Source: Acanthaster planci (taxonomy: Eukaryota > Echinodermata > Asteroidea > Valvatida > Acanthasteridae). Taken from it: DNA of 64,000 nt. The notes under the pieces were generated by a model. It made no database searches, was not told the origin of the DNA, and saw only the letters and a program-made list of their open reading frames with translations. This document shows, one piece after another, positions 38,801-50,100 of this stretch (the stretch's first letter is position 1; each line of letters opens with the position of its first letter). The stretch spans positions 538,641 to 602,640 of the forward strand of contig NW_019091421.1 of NCBI RefSeq assembly GCF_001949145.1. Reading direction: 5' to 3'. A program made the position numbers and the translations under genes.

Positions 38801-39981
38801 CCAGTCGTGGTCCCGTGGCGTCAGCCCGCTCCAGGTAGCGGCGTCGACGCGGTAGAAGTCCACCCAGAGACTGACCACTGCGCTGGCGATCTGGAAGCCC
38901 ACGATAGCTCCGAGTCCAAACATGCTCTCGAGAATTCCTGAGATAAGATGGGGGTAGGTTCTTCATGAATGGAGTTAAGTAGTATCGAGATGGGTCAAGT
39001 TATGTCGCAATCATTTCCGAGAAGGCCTAAATCGGAAAATACAAGTTTATCACACCATTGCCACGTCTTCGATTCGACAATTTGATAATAAAGCCAACTA
39101 CGTACAGTGTTAAATGATATGGTTTGTATGTACTGTTTATTTTCTGCAACTTTTTCACTAAATCGTTCGTGAAAGAATTTTTAATGAAGGAATGTACGGA
39201 CCGTAAAAAAAATCATCAAAATAATTAAATTGAATTTTCAACTATTTGCGATAACTGTTTGGTTTCACCTACCCGATGCTAAACCAGTTGTTCCTCTGGC
39301 GGCATTGTCATCCACGTAAGCCAGTGTGAGTGGCACAAGTGGTCCGTAACCAACACCCAGGAGAATCTGGCCGACGACAATGATGATGTAAGCGATATTG
39401 TTGTCTCGGAGTATTTGCTGCTCCTCTGAATCACATGACGCGTCATCGCCTGTCCCTGAATTGGCACTGCAGAGCCCACCCCGAACCTCCGAGGAGTTGT
39501 CAGAAGACGACTCGAGGAGGACCGAGGATGGAAGTTGGTAGGGGGGAAAGACAAACTGGGGTAGGGCGTGCAGGGCCGCGCCAACCGCTAGGCAAAGCCC
39601 ACCCAGCCCGATCCAGACCGGTCGGCGGCTCGTAGGTCTACCCCCGAAGTGTGTGACGATGACGGTAGACACCGCCGTGCCGGCCGTGAACATGGATGCG
39701 CTGAGGCCGATCTCCGAAGCGCTGAGCTGATAGCGGGTCTCGATAGTGGTGACTAGACCTTCAAAGACGGCCAAGGCAGCAGCAGAGAAGCACAGGAGGA
39801 GACACACCACAAGGATGAAGACTTTGAGAGAGGCAAACCGTTGGAGGCAACGTGGATGGCAACAGATGAAGCCACAGCACAACTCATCTTTGGTTGGTTC
39901 GCGCGTGGACGTCGCATCATGACGGGGCGTCGAGACGTCACCGCTCGGTCCGGCGATATCTGGCTGAGTGCTTCCATTCAT
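35868..39981 (-). CDS. SLCO: SLCO/OATP organic anion transporter, complete
   Basis: Eight exons on the minus strand: 39273-39981, 38605-38937, 38351-38515, 37790-37991, 37518-37665, 37029-37228, 36706-36770, 35868-36163. All are GT-AG with consistent phases; 2118 nt, 705 residues. It is a plasma-membrane exchanger for amphipathic organic anions, expected to have 12 membrane spans. Family marks: WIGLGGLC after span 3; GTTGLASGILESMFGLG across exons 1-2; DHDWVGAWWLG before span 6, matching the OATP signature except that the usual Arg is Asp; DWPGSIWRLLKN; and a Kazal-like extracellular loop between spans 9 and 10 with ten cysteines (CNTDCSC, HCGPDGVTYFSSCHAGC, TDCSC, HC, AC). SVPPSDKSFALGI and GQRGSCVIYD resemble the SLCO4A branch. 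The ATG at 39981 is the first in frame before the family-like Cys-rich CCGFICCHPRCLQRF segment. Confidence 0.93.
36351..36505. mobile_element. hAT-like MITE (SLCO intron 7)
   Basis: The left end CAGTAGCGTAACTAGG and the reverse complement of the right end, CAGTGGTGTATCGGGC, are of the same CAGTGGCGTA type as the element at 19475. The flanks ttaccgtc and ctaccatt match at 5 of 8 bases, compatible with an old 8-bp duplication. The interior is rich in GGGGCAG/CTGCCCC and non-coding. Confidence 0.6.
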
Positions 39982-41061
39982 TCTAGATTTGCCGTTCGAA
40001 GTTCAAATGTTCCCTCGGCGCAAAGAACGTAGTTGGGTAGTTTATACTAATACAAAAATTTAAAAAGAATGGGCCTTATGTAATTGCAGGTTCACCAAAT
40101 TAGAAGTTCGGAGCATGGATTCCGATCTTCGGTCTAGTTTTTAAGTATCAGGACCAATCCAACACCGAGATGAAGTCAAAATGTGCCAACGCAAGAGTGA
40201 ATATTCTACTGGGGTTTTCAATGTGCCGTATACACATCCCTAACTAAACAGTTAAGTTTTGCGCATTTTATGACCTTCCGGTGATGAATCAACCTGACAT
40301 GGATCACCATTCACCAATGGCAGGACAATTTGTTGAACCTTCCGAAATTAAAGGATCAATCAGACTGGTTAGTCACGTACTTTTAATCCAGTTTATGCAT
40401 GGCGTCGAAAACAGAAATGGGAGGCTAAGAATAAACAATGTCAAGTGGTGAGTTACGAAAGATTAAGGGGGGTTGTGCCGTTCACCAGTCCGGAAGTACG
40501 ATGACATCTCCCTTGGAGACACAGAACGGGAACCCCGTGTCTTGCATGGGTTTCTTCTTGAGAAAAGAGCCCACAAAGTACCACAGCGATCGCGGGGTCA
40601 CACGTCGGGAAACGCACTTCAATTGTATATTTACACATTTGTCACAAAGCACCCAATTTGTGTCGCTCTCTTGACTGAATAAAAAGATTGACGGGGTTCG
40701 GGATTTCCCCTTTAAGGTCAGCACCGCTCATTACCCCAAGAGATTTGGTCGCCACCCAGATTAATGTTCCTCCGGTCGTTTGGGAAATACAAAACCAGTC
40801 AGAAGTGTTCGGTCCTCGCAGACTGAGATAATCTCTTCCAGATTCAGGCGGCTTTCTCGTGCCGCATTCTCAGCGGATCCAATGTCACGTCCTGGGGTTC
40901 GTAAAGTTCACAATCCCCGCCCTCTAGCGCTAAACCTAAGTCGCCCTGTCGACGGTCCTGGTGCTTTGTTTTAATCTGCGATTTGAAGTTTATTGCTATC
41001 TGCTGACAGACGTGTTAGGAAGACCATTGGAAACCTTTCGACATTCGCAATGCATCATGGG

Positions 41062-41314
41062 ATTGAAAACGCTGGGCCATTTTTTTACACAGCGTTAGGT
41101 ACCAGGTGAATCGCCTTATAACTGTTGGGCTAACAGATTCCCCAACCGCCTTGATTTTCTCCTGAGATATGGACAAACTTGTCTCATTTTATGCAACCGT
41201 TTTTCGCTACCACTTTTTACCCAGCGTTTTTATCTTTCTGCTCAACAGTTGAGCGATTCACCAGGTAGGCCTACCGAAAAAGTTGGGCAAAAAATGCCCT
41301 GCGTTTTTACAGTG
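41062..41314. mobile_element. MITE with long imperfect inverted repeats
   Basis: The right end, reverse-complemented, begins CACTGTAAAAACGCAGGGCA. The left end reads GATTGAAAACGCTGGGCCAT. Both sides then carry ACCAGGTGAATCGC or its close equivalent, followed by AACTGTTG, giving arms of about 80 bases. CACTGTAAAAA-type ends are common in hAT-like elements. It is non-coding. Confidence 0.6.
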
Positions 41315-44300
41315 TAGATTAAAAAGAATTAAAGCAATGTATTATATGCACAATGAAACGTTGCAGTTTGCATATAAATGAAATACTCGAAATCAGTCAT
41401 TCTTGTCAAGTCATGCAGTGTTGCATTGAGGTTTTTGGAATAAAGGCATTCTTAAAAATCAAATTTTAGAGCTTACCAGACAAACTGAATCATTTGTTTT
41501 ATTATGCTGATACGAATTTGGCTATTTCGAGCAAGTTTATAGGATGTCCTCCAATGCAGAAACCTTAATATTCCATTCCTTTGGGGTTTTCTGTTCAAGT
41601 TTTGAACTCAGTATTTTCTCATTGAAATTATCTGTGATAAAGCCTAGCTTGAGAAAATGTCTGCTGTCATGAACTCAAACAACGAATCACCAAGGATATC
41701 TACATTTATTACAACACATCTTTGATTTTGCCAACACTTCATATGGCACTACTGCAAACGTGGGGACACACAAGCTTACATTAAGTCTTTGATCCGTATA
41801 CTCTGAAGAGTAGAAGGTAAGTAGGGACGGATTTGGTGAGTCTTTTGACTGTCAATCGAATGTTCCGATGGGAGGTATTTTAATTCATATAGACCCCCAT
41901 CCAGATCGCTGGTTCGGACTCTGAAGTGACATTACACTAAGAGCACCCTCATTTATCAGGAAAAACATGGAAAATTTAAATGACAGTAACCAAAAATATT
42001 TCAAAAGAGAGGAGCGGAAAGTTGCACCAAACGTGCTCTCAATAAAAATTAACACTTCAAACCCTTTAAATTCGAGTTCTGTGACAGTATATGAAGCGTC
42101 GGTGAAGTACATTTACATTCATGGTCAAAGCAAGGCCTCGGATGAAAATGTCCACCAGTCGCTTGTCTTGTTCTACTGCAGAATTACGATTTTATCGCAC
42201 TCTCTGTGCCGGTGGAAAGAATTGTTTTAGTGCAGCACGGCCTGACGATTGCACACGATCGCTGCAAGGAGGCTCTGACGAAAGAACCTAGATTACTAGC
42301 ACGATGAACATGGCCTAACACTCTGTGATTACAGAAGACGTTGTCGTAGGTTTTCTCACCAGGAGGAAGCAAAACGGTTCTGGTCGACTCTGAACGAAAA
42401 TTATCGAATCGTTTTTGTTCGCGTTTCTCTCTGACATAAAAGTTCCACTCACGTCATCCCCAATCAACCCACTCCCGACACTTGAAATTAGCACTAAATA
42501 AAATTTGCCTTAAAAATTAAACAGTCATTTGAGAAAATCAATTTAGTTGTCCCAAACCTTGTCAAATTGTCGAATGCATTTAACGTGTATGTTTAACACT
42601 CAATACAAAAATCCATGCTTATTTTTGTCCTGCCGAGAGAAATCGGCGACATGTTTTCATCTAGGAATGCAACTGGGCAGCCATCCCATTGGACAACAAC
42701 AAATTTTCCGGATGTCTTAGAACAATGCGCATACCGAACGTATTGGAACTGAGTGTGTAGGCACGCACACAAAGAAAATGTACAGCGGACAGAAATACAC
42801 TGACGAAAGCCACTCTTTTGGTGTAGTAGGCCTGATTGCGACGGTACATGGACGTATTCACCAGTTGGAACGTCAGGCTGAGTTTCCCGAGAAGCTGAGG
42901 AAACTTCTGGACAGAACTGAGCTGAAACCAAATTAGCTTATTTCGGAATAATGGATCACTCCGCTGTTGTGTGTGTAAAAGGGAAGGAATATCATTCTGG
43001 AATATATATTTTTACGAAGACAGCTGTCGGAGATGTGTAGCTTCATTTTGAGAGAAACGGAAAGAGGTGAGTACTTTTTTCGATTTGTGTTATATGTAGG
43101 ATTATTCCCTGGAATAAGAATGGTTAGGTAAGACAAATATGATGACATTTTGGAAGTCTGTCGCATTTTATGTAATTCACACACAGCAAATTCGTTGGAA
43201 TTTGTGCGTACCTCTGTCAAACGACATCGGCCTCAGTAACGGACAAGTGTGGGTGTGGGTACAAAGAGAGTTCAGCTGTCCAGGAGAGCTTTTTTAAAGG
43301 CGTCTGTTGCCTTCTTCAAATTATCCTGATTTTTTGATGGCCCAGGAGGAAGTTTAAACCCCAAATCCTCTACACGGGTCTGTGGATGTACATGTACATG
43401 CTAACAATTTTTAAACAGTTAGACATTATACATGCAGAACATTTTGGATTTCATTTCAAGAATATTAATTAGGCCCACAAAAAGAACGGCAAAATTTTCG
43501 GGTCAACTCATTTCTGTTTTGAAACCTTTACCCTACCGACTAAAAATCTTCCCACTGACTAAAAAAAATGCAACCAAATCCACAATAGCCCATTGAAGCC
43601 TTCAATCACCACTTGACCACCTTTGAATTCTCTGGGTGACCATCAAGGACCCAGTCGACGCCGTGTGGCAACCAAGGCTTACTTTGACAAAGGGAATTTT
43701 AATAAGGAAGCAGTCAGCGCCACACTCAGTATATAAAGTGCAATAGTTATTGGCGCTCAAATCACACATTGGAGATGACCCAATAAAACCCGAGTTGCTG
43801 TACCCTCTCCACAGTTTCCAACTGTTTTATATTTTTAAACATAATATGCAAAACTAAAAAGGTAAAGCCTCCAGGAAAGCGAAATCAAATCAGGTTTGGA
43901 ACTTGGCTGAATTAAGAGGCTTTTCAAATGCCAGGATATGAGACTTCTTTTTTGAATGACTTGTATCACTGATTAGTATTACTGGGGAACACGAAAACGT
44001 AACTCTTCCCAGCTTTTGCTTGTGCATGTACCCCGTTATTTTCCTTCAGTCACTTCACAGATGTGTCCCCCCAATTATTTGGTTCCCAAGGTGATCCAAA
44101 TGATCCAGGTACTTAAAATAACACGATTAACACTAAATCGACCATAGCCCATGTCTTTACTTAATACTGGCTTTTGATTCAGAGCGTGGCTACGCTACGA
44201 GATATACGTGAACGAGTCACCAAAATAATTTGAATAATAGCTGGGCCAACTGTTGAATCATGCCAATTCTAAACTCCTTCGACCAGATCTAGCCCTGACT

Positions 44301-45813
44301 TGCCTAATATCAAAGTCTTTAAAATGCTGTGCTCGAAGGAAAAGAAAGTTTCAGCACTGAAAGTCTGCATTCCTCTCTTTTTCAGTTGGAAAGCTGAAAA
44401 TCGAGGGAGGCTAATTCGTGCCCGTTTTCTATAGATTCTGCAATCTAAAAGCTTCAAATCCTGAACTTTTCTGTCATTCAGTGTAGTTTTGTTTCGAGAA
44501 CTGGAAGCCCGCGATATCAGCAAACCATTTTGGCTGAGAGGGATCATCAATGCTTTTCCTAAACATTTAGGAATTCAATTTTCACAGTAATCAGATCCCC
44601 ACTAGAGTGGAAGCCTAAACAAAGTACATGTACCGACACATAAACTACCTCTGAATGACTACCCCCCCAAGAACTGCTTGACCCCTCGGACACATTATTA
44701 TTGTTATTTTCAATAGTTTTGTAATGTTTAAATTAAGAGGCATAGGGGCCTATACCGGTACCTGGGATTCATTGGGTCCATAGCTCACAGATTCAAAGAG
44801 GTATTGAAAGTATTGTAGGGTCAGACATGTCTAAGTATGGGCCAGAATTCGTCTTCACACCATTTTCAACTTTATAATCTTCATTAGAAAAAAAATATGT
44901 CTTCAAAGACGCAGCTAAAGCATTGGTGTCAAAACGTGGCATAGCACCCGGACTGTCAGATGCCATTTCGGGAATAACGTAAAAGCTGTTACACCGAAAC
45001 GTTTCCCCATTCGTTCGGTGTGTGAAAGGATTGTTCGATTTTTTTCCAGGCAAACCGAAGCCGGTTCACGTGATGTTGGATGATTTGGTATCGAATGACC
45101 CATTGTTGAATTGGAAAGGCACGACTGTCAATTCGACACAGTGCCGTGTGAATTTTCTGTTTTATGTAACGGTGACGTGGCAAGCTCGTGCCAAATTGTA
45201 TCGGAACGTTGGTTTTATAAGGCATCGCTAAGGTTTTATGAAACACAGCTCTAAGTTTGGCAGTCTAAACAATAGTTCAAGATAATAATGATAATCACCA
45301 TACAAATGAACGTCAGCAAATAGGAAATAGGCCTAGTTCCTTGTGTAGATTATTCCTGTCTCACAGAAGCAAAATCGGTTGCCTTTGAGGTAACAAACAC
45401 CCAGAAGCCTATTTTAGAGGCGCTTTATTTTTCCATTTTTAATTCTTCAGTATAAATACCTCTGAAATCAGCACCTGCCAGCCAGAGTGGAGTTTTTAAC
45501 TTTACACTGGGTACAGGGCAAACCTTAAAAGTGAATTTATAGGTATTTTCACTTTGGATTAAAACATTGTGGATTTGACGCATTTGCGACAGCACCGCAA
45601 GCGTCAAAATCACGAACAAAATCCAACCTACTACGAACTGTAGCGCAGGTGCACAGACTCTTGAGAAAGATTCGAAAGATTTAGTGTTCAGCATCTTAAG
45701 AAATACAGGGCTTCGAGACCATCAGTATTTCTTTGTTAACAGTAATGCTTTAACAGCACAAAATAATGCTCATGAATTCCGAACAAGTCTTTACCGCCGG
45801 TCTGATGGATTGA

Positions 45814-46057
45814 GGGTAATTCCAGAAATGAGGGGCGCATTTTTTTCGTGTCCCTGTCACATTGACATATGATTTTGTAAGTTCAAAACACATTTTCCAA
45901 TTTCCGAGAGTGGTGAATTAATGTAAGTTACCTGCCAAACAAATAGTAATAGTTTGAAATCAATTCCGGTGATATTTTCATGTCAAATAACAAAGGTCAG
46001 ATGTAACAGGGTCATGGAAAATGTCATACTTTGGACCCCCAATTTCAGGAATTACCC
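45814..46057. mobile_element. MITE with GGGTAATTCC ends
   Basis: The left end GGGTAATTCCAGAAATGAGG and the reverse complement of the right end, GGGTAATTCCTGAAATTGGG, match well. Weaker similarity continues inside through CCCTGTYACAT. The element is 244 bp and non-coding. No target-site duplication was identified. Confidence 0.65.
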
Positions 46058-46874
46058 ATAATCATCAGCATGGGCATAAACGGGAAAAGGGAAAACGAAA
46101 CCTAATCAAACTCCTTTGTACAGCGAATTCAAGCTTATTTAAATACGTGCCCCCACTTTACGGAAACAACTCACCTTTCAGTCCAAAAGACCCAACGCGG
46201 GGACTCAAGGGAGAGAAAGCTCTAAAGGTCAACTACGACAAAAAAACTTCTTATCAACAGCTGTGCACACCTTGCGCTACTTGCCAAGTAGAAATGTCAC
46301 AGTGTGGGATGCTTTCTTGTGGATCGCGCTCCCTCCAGACCAAGCGGCGAGCTGATGTAATGCGACGTGACGAACTTGCCCCCAAAACGGCAGTTTCAAG
46401 CCATGCCGCTCTTCCATGTACTTTATGTAGACATGTACCTCTATGTATTTTGCAATTTTGAAGAAAGAAAACTACAGGATAATGTGTGCGCACATGCGCA
46501 GTTGCCCTCGCCTCCTACCTTCGGCGTTCTAATTCACGCCGGAACAGTGGATGCAGTGGTGGGCTGTTGAAAGACTCCCATCATGTCGCGCATTAACAGT
46601 GGGCGAGGTTTGGGTTGATTTGGCTTGGGACCCTTCTCTCAAGGTTATTCCCACTGGACTGGAAAATATTTGAACCAGTCAGCATTCAGCATAATTCCTG
46701 CATGCAGTTTGTTGGCAGTTGCCACCAACTATTTGCAAGCAGGTGTCAAAGCACTGACCACATCCAGGGACAAAGGGATAACTTCAAGGAATGTCTGACA
46801 ATGAAAAAATTACATCGACATTCAAACAAAAATATGTTGCTTTTCAAGATTGGCTTGGGGAGACGTTAATTTTA

Positions 46875-47103
46875 AATTACGGGTTTTGCTCTTACCCAGT
46901 CACTGTATATTTACAAACAGTGTTTACTCGGTGCTTGTGCGAGAGCTTGCGACAAAAAAATTGGGAGGGATTCCATAGACTACGGTGTCGTTGGTTCGAG
47001 TCCCACCCAAATGAACTTGTGAATTTTTTCGCAAGCTCTCGCACAAGTACTGAGTATACAGGGTTTATAAATATATACTGGGTAAGGACCAAACCTGTAA
47101 TTA
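46875..47103. mobile_element. type A SINE arranged as a long inverted repeat
   Basis: The right half (46990-47103) is a type A SINE fragment: B box GGTTCGAGTCCCACCC, then AACTTGTGA, CGCAAGCTCTCGCACAAG, TACTGAGTATACAGG and CTGGGTAAGGAC, as at 6.2 kb. The left half (46875-46953) is the reverse complement of the same 3' body. Arms of about 80 bases pair around a loop of about 65 bases that holds the tRNA-like B box. Either two copies inserted head to head, or one copy was duplicated as an inversion. Confidence 0.8.
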
Positions 47104-50100
47104 AAAAATATTTTGGATTTTTAAATTCTCTGTCTGTTTTTAATGAGGTATTTATCATACTTTAGAAAAAATAGAATTACAATAGAATTGATTGTTTAAT
47201 CAATAATTTGAACATATGAAAATATAAGCAGTGGAACTTACAAAGTAAGTCAGCATGCGTATAAAATCAGATTTCGAGCGGATCCAAAAGTTACCACCCT
47301 TAGCCTACGTAAAATCAGACTTTCCAATTCCCCAAGTAGGTACGATTAAAATGTGTTGGTTTAGTACTTTAGTCTACCCCCTTCAATCCCTATCGATTTC
47401 CAAAGACAAAATGTGAGAAAATAATGTTGAAAAACTGTGGCTGGAAAAGTACAGCATGAAAATTGGGTTGAGAGGAGGCCAACATGAACAACTGCATTTT
47501 GTTTCCAGAAGTTATGTCCACCATAGCAGCCTATTCCAGAAAAACCTGTGTGAGCTAATAGGACCGCATCGTGAAGTATGAACGACCGAGCCTGCTGTGG
47601 TTTTTTTTTACCGGTCATCGCCGGTGGAAACCGGATGAACAAACAGCATCAAATCTTTTACTACAGTGTTAGCAGGCTTTGTTGGAAAACCGTCTCAGTT
47701 TTGAAAGGTGACTGATCAGTGAAATTCTCTTTGCCAAATTTTGTCTGTAAAAGTCTCGTAAACCGTTTTGTCTAGCCTGTTAAATGTGGAGTAACAATTT
47801 CTGAAATACACGAAGACCCGGTACTTGACAAGAACAAGGTCTGTAGAAAGGAATTGAAATCAGTGCCGTACCGTACATGTACTTCAACTTTCAACCACCC
47901 ATGTCACGCAAGCCTCCTGTCCGGCTAATTGCCGAGCCTCGATCAATGGAAATGTTGTGCTTTGTGACTCGTATGAATTCAAGAATTGTCCTGTGAAAAG
48001 GGATAGCATTCTCCAAAAGCTAAGCTTGTAAAAGAGACGATAACATATGTGATATAAATTACTGCACTCGCGAAATGTTAAGATTTTGTTTCAGGTGCCG
48101 TTGAATTTACTGTAAAAAGACAAACAGGGACGGAACCGTGAAATGGGGCCTACTAATTTCAAATTTGGTAGTTGGTAGTGTGATTCAAACGAAAGTTCAA
48201 CTCCCGCTGCGGTCATTTCTTTGCATGTTCATCTTTGTAATTCCTTGTGTGGGACACATGAAGTTAACATGTTGGAAACAAAAGGCTAATATCTGTTGGA
48301 GGTACAGCTTTCATGACGTTTTGTAGTCCCTAAAAGTATAGTCTTGATTTTTCTAGACTAGACGACCAACGCCTAATTAGGTGCACACTGAATGGAATTA
48401 TGTTTACATTGCCTTGAATTTATGACAGTTACACGTAAAGCCTGATGTTTTCGTCACAAACTACTGACCCGTAATGTGGTGAAATTGAGAAAAACCCTTG
48501 AAATTTCTGAACAGAGCTTGGCTGTAGTTGTTATGGATGCGGTATATGCAGTTTTAAGATGACATCATAAATATGAATGATTAGTGGTGTTAAAACGCTA
48601 TAATGAACCATTTCAGCTGAAAAGTATATATTGTCTGGTGAATTTCTGTTCTCCATACGATCATGTAATTTCTTATCTGCGCCGGGTGAGCTGGACAAAA
48701 TCTTCCTAGAGGGCGAGAAGCTTGATATTGAACAACTTTCTGCAGACTGCAGTATTGGCGATAAGCGGTTGGTTGCAACCGGTATATATACATGTATATA
48801 CATATCAATGATAGTATGATGACATTTAAGCTAGGGTTTTTTTTATTAAAAGGGTTTGGTTACTTTTTGAAGACTTTGTCTTTGAGTAGCCATACATTTA
48901 AGGTGAATTTTGATCACTGTGATTGGAAATTATATTAAAGGCAAACTTTGATTTCGTCTTCCGGAAGACAGCATGACCGCCGTAGGCCCGTGGTTATCAG
49001 AGGTTATCACCGTGTGCATGGAAACAATCGGCCGTGTTCAGAGTGGTCTGAACGGTACCTCCAGTACGCAGTGTTGGTGGGGTTGCATTTTCTCAAGGAA
49101 TTCAATGTGACCAAATTACAAGTGTGGTATGAAAACCGTATCGAATCACTGTCTCATGGCCGACGATGGTCTGTGTTTATATCAAAGACATGTACATGTA
49201 CGTACACAATTTTTGCAACTAAATAAAGACCCCACTTGACAAGTTTTGTTCAGTGTTTTTACATTTAATTTAAATTATTCACTACAAATTATTTTTCACA
49301 TTCTCCCTTTTCCTGGTGGATTAGGTACATTTCTCTTTTAGGCAACGAATCTTGTTTCTTCACTTGAATTTTAAAACCATTTAATAAACACCTTACTCCT
49401 TGGGTGTATGTAAAATCATATTGAAATTGGACGATTGTAGAGTGTTAATTAGGGCTGACGGTGAAAGCAAGCGCTTGTATTCGCCATTTTCACACAGAAT
49501 TCTCCACAGCAGTCAAGCTGTCATTCACCTGTTTCTGAGTATGACAGGCTCTACTTACTGTAAGATTCATCGTTGCGAAATTCCACTCGGAGAGTTTATC
49601 TAAAATGAGATCAGAGGAAGTTGTGAATTTGTAATGTTATGGTCCTTTGATTAAGGCCCGTATTCTTCGCAGTTCACGTATCTTTTCCTGTGACTGACTT
49701 GAAACTCAGTGACCTGCTTTTTAAACATGCTGACATTTTTATTTTTATTCTCTCAATTAATGAATGAATTTATGTATTTCTTCTGGACATCAAATTGGCA
49801 ACAAAAATCCTACGAACTGAGGGTTTCAATAGCCATCACGGCCAATTTTCCAAATCGGCGAAGAGTATCTTCTAGGCCTATTTGTTTGTAATTAGCTTGA
49901 ACTTTACGGTCACGAGTTGTTATCAGCATGATCCACTTCTGCACGAATAAGTTTGCGTATTTTCACCAAAATTGGGTACTTGATTCATTTGCAAATCAAA
50001 ACTGTAGGCTACTAACACTCTTTGCGTAAAGCAGTAGTTCGCCTAGCTACATGACTTTGTATGGGGATTCCATTATTTGCATTTGATATATAATCGAAAA

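Noticed and set aside
42593-42931. 112-codon minus-strand frame.
   Set aside because: No recognisable domain, signal or membrane span, and no supporting splice signals.
46021-46461. 146-codon plus-strand frame.
   Set aside because: Its start lies inside a MITE, composition is not protein-like, and no domain, splice site or family similarity was seen.
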